The position numbers and the translations under genes are program-made. Under the pieces are notes generated by a model that saw only the letters and a list, made by a program, of their open reading frames with translations, searched no databases and was not told the DNA's origin. Positions 6,345-6,937 of a stretch of 6,937 nucleotides of DNA are shown here, piece after piece; within the stretch, counting starts at the first letter, position 1, and the number at the start of each line of letters is the position of its first letter. This DNA comes from an uncultured Bacteroidales bacterium (GTDB taxonomy: Bacteria > Bacteroidota > Bacteroidia > Bacteroidales > P3): assembly GCA_905236405.1 (NCBI GenBank), contig CAJOQB010000174.1:1-6937 (forward strand). The letters are read 5' to 3'.

Positions 6345-6937
6345 ATGAGCGTTATATGTAAGATACGATATACCAATGCGATGAGCGTGAGAAAGCATGC
6401 CAACATGAAGAGTTGCTATGCTGTCTTGAAGCAATTTATCTACCCGCAAAGGGAGCTTATGCGGTCGTCGGTACAGGACTTGGATCCGTATGCCTATGCC
6501 AACATCGCCCATCAAGCGCGCGACATTGTCGAGAAAGTCGGCCAGTCCATGGCCACTTTCGAGCTGATCCCGTTTGCCTGCGACCTGCAAGCTGCCGACA
6601 ACACCATCGTGGACAAGAAGACGCCCAATGGCAAGACGGTGACCTATGCCATACCGGTCGACCGGCTGGAGTATGCCGTGGCGTTGACGATCACCTACTG
6701 CTACCTGGTCAAACTCTACCCCGGCCTTGCCGACGATGTGCGCTGGATGCTGGTCATGGCACGCAACTGCACGGCCACAGATGCCGACAAGGTGGTGGAC
6801 TACCTGGTGGACAACATCCTAGGAGAGGCGGGGCACGACGGGGCACGTCTCAAGACCGAAAACAAACGGCTGGAGGACGAGGTCCAGTCGTTGCGGCAAC
6901 AGCTGCAGCAGGTGACCGACGAACGCGACCAGCTGCG
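6345..6937 (+). CDS. Unrecognised protein with C-terminal coiled coil, 5' part (runs off window)
   Basis: An open frame of 197 codons with no stop before the right edge. The ATG at 6345 is the first after an in-frame TGA at 6330 and lies about 20 bases after the predicted transcription start. An internal ATG at residue 21 is a possible alternative. No signal peptide or catalytic motif is evident. Residues 22-160 look globular and mostly helical (for example PYAYANIAHQARDIVEKV at about 48-65 and a Tyr/Leu-rich helix at 108-126). From about residue 168 a heptad-like, Glu/Gln/Arg/Leu-rich stretch begins (RLKTENKRLEDEVQSLRQQL), continuing to the edge as a coiled coil. Composition is GC-rich, like the genes at the left of the window and unlike the helicase. 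It may be a structural or oligomerising protein; no function is proposed. Confidence 0.8.
   Translation, partial: MSVICKIRYTNAMSVRKHANMKSCYAVLKQFIYPQRELMRSSVQDLDPYAYANIAHQARDIVEKVGQSMATFELIPFACDLQAADNTIVDKKTPNGKTVTYAIPVDRLEYAVALTITYCYLVKLYPGLADDVRWMLVMARNCTATDADKVVDYLVDNILGEAGHDGARLKTENKRLEDEVQSLRQQLQQVTDERDQL

Noticed and set aside
1..6937. CRISPR array, tRNA, rRNA, insertion sequence or attachment site
   Set aside because: I saw no regularly spaced repeats, cloverleaf sequences, transposase or integrase motifs, or flanking direct repeats.

Overview
The window looks like a chromosomal segment from a member of the Bacteroidota, most likely of the Prevotella/Bacteroidales type. Three things suggest this. 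No start codon is preceded by a recognisable Shine-Dalgarno sequence. The one clear promoter (6284-6317) matches the TTTG / TAnnTTTG pattern of Bacteroidota. The long helicase resembles, from memory, large proteins annotated as RecQ-family helicases in that phylum. All supported genes lie on the + strand.

Layout. (1) Positions 3-1495 hold a tight, GC-rich run of three genes with gaps of 19 and 22 bases: the end of a small multi-pass membrane protein, a complete beta-carbonic anhydrase with all its zinc ligands, and a complete maltose/galactoside-type sugar O-acetyltransferase. They are probably one transcript, though no shared pathway is obvious. (2) A 55-base gap contains two mutually exclusive GC-rich hairpins around the acetyltransferase stop codon. 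(3) Positions 1551-6227 are a single 1558-codon gene with visibly lower GC. It encodes an unusual multi-domain DNA-processing protein: an N-terminal DnaQ-like (DEDD) exonuclease fold, a CxxCxxC cysteine cluster, a complete RecQ-type SF2 helicase, a long linker with probable winged helices, a complete UvrD/Rep-type SF1 helicase, and a C-terminal domain I do not recognise. (4) A 117-base intergenic region carries a Bacteroidota-type promoter. (5) From 6345 to the window edge is the 5' part of a GC-rich gene for an unrecognised protein that begins a coiled coil just before the window ends.

The main point of interest is the exonuclease-like/RecQ/UvrD fusion: two helicase motors of different superfamilies in one chain. 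Its exonuclease-like domain keeps the acidic residues but appears to lack the catalytic His, and its zinc-ligand-like cysteines lie before the helicase instead of after it. A role in recombination, repair or defence is plausible, but the immediate neighbours do not point to a defence island.
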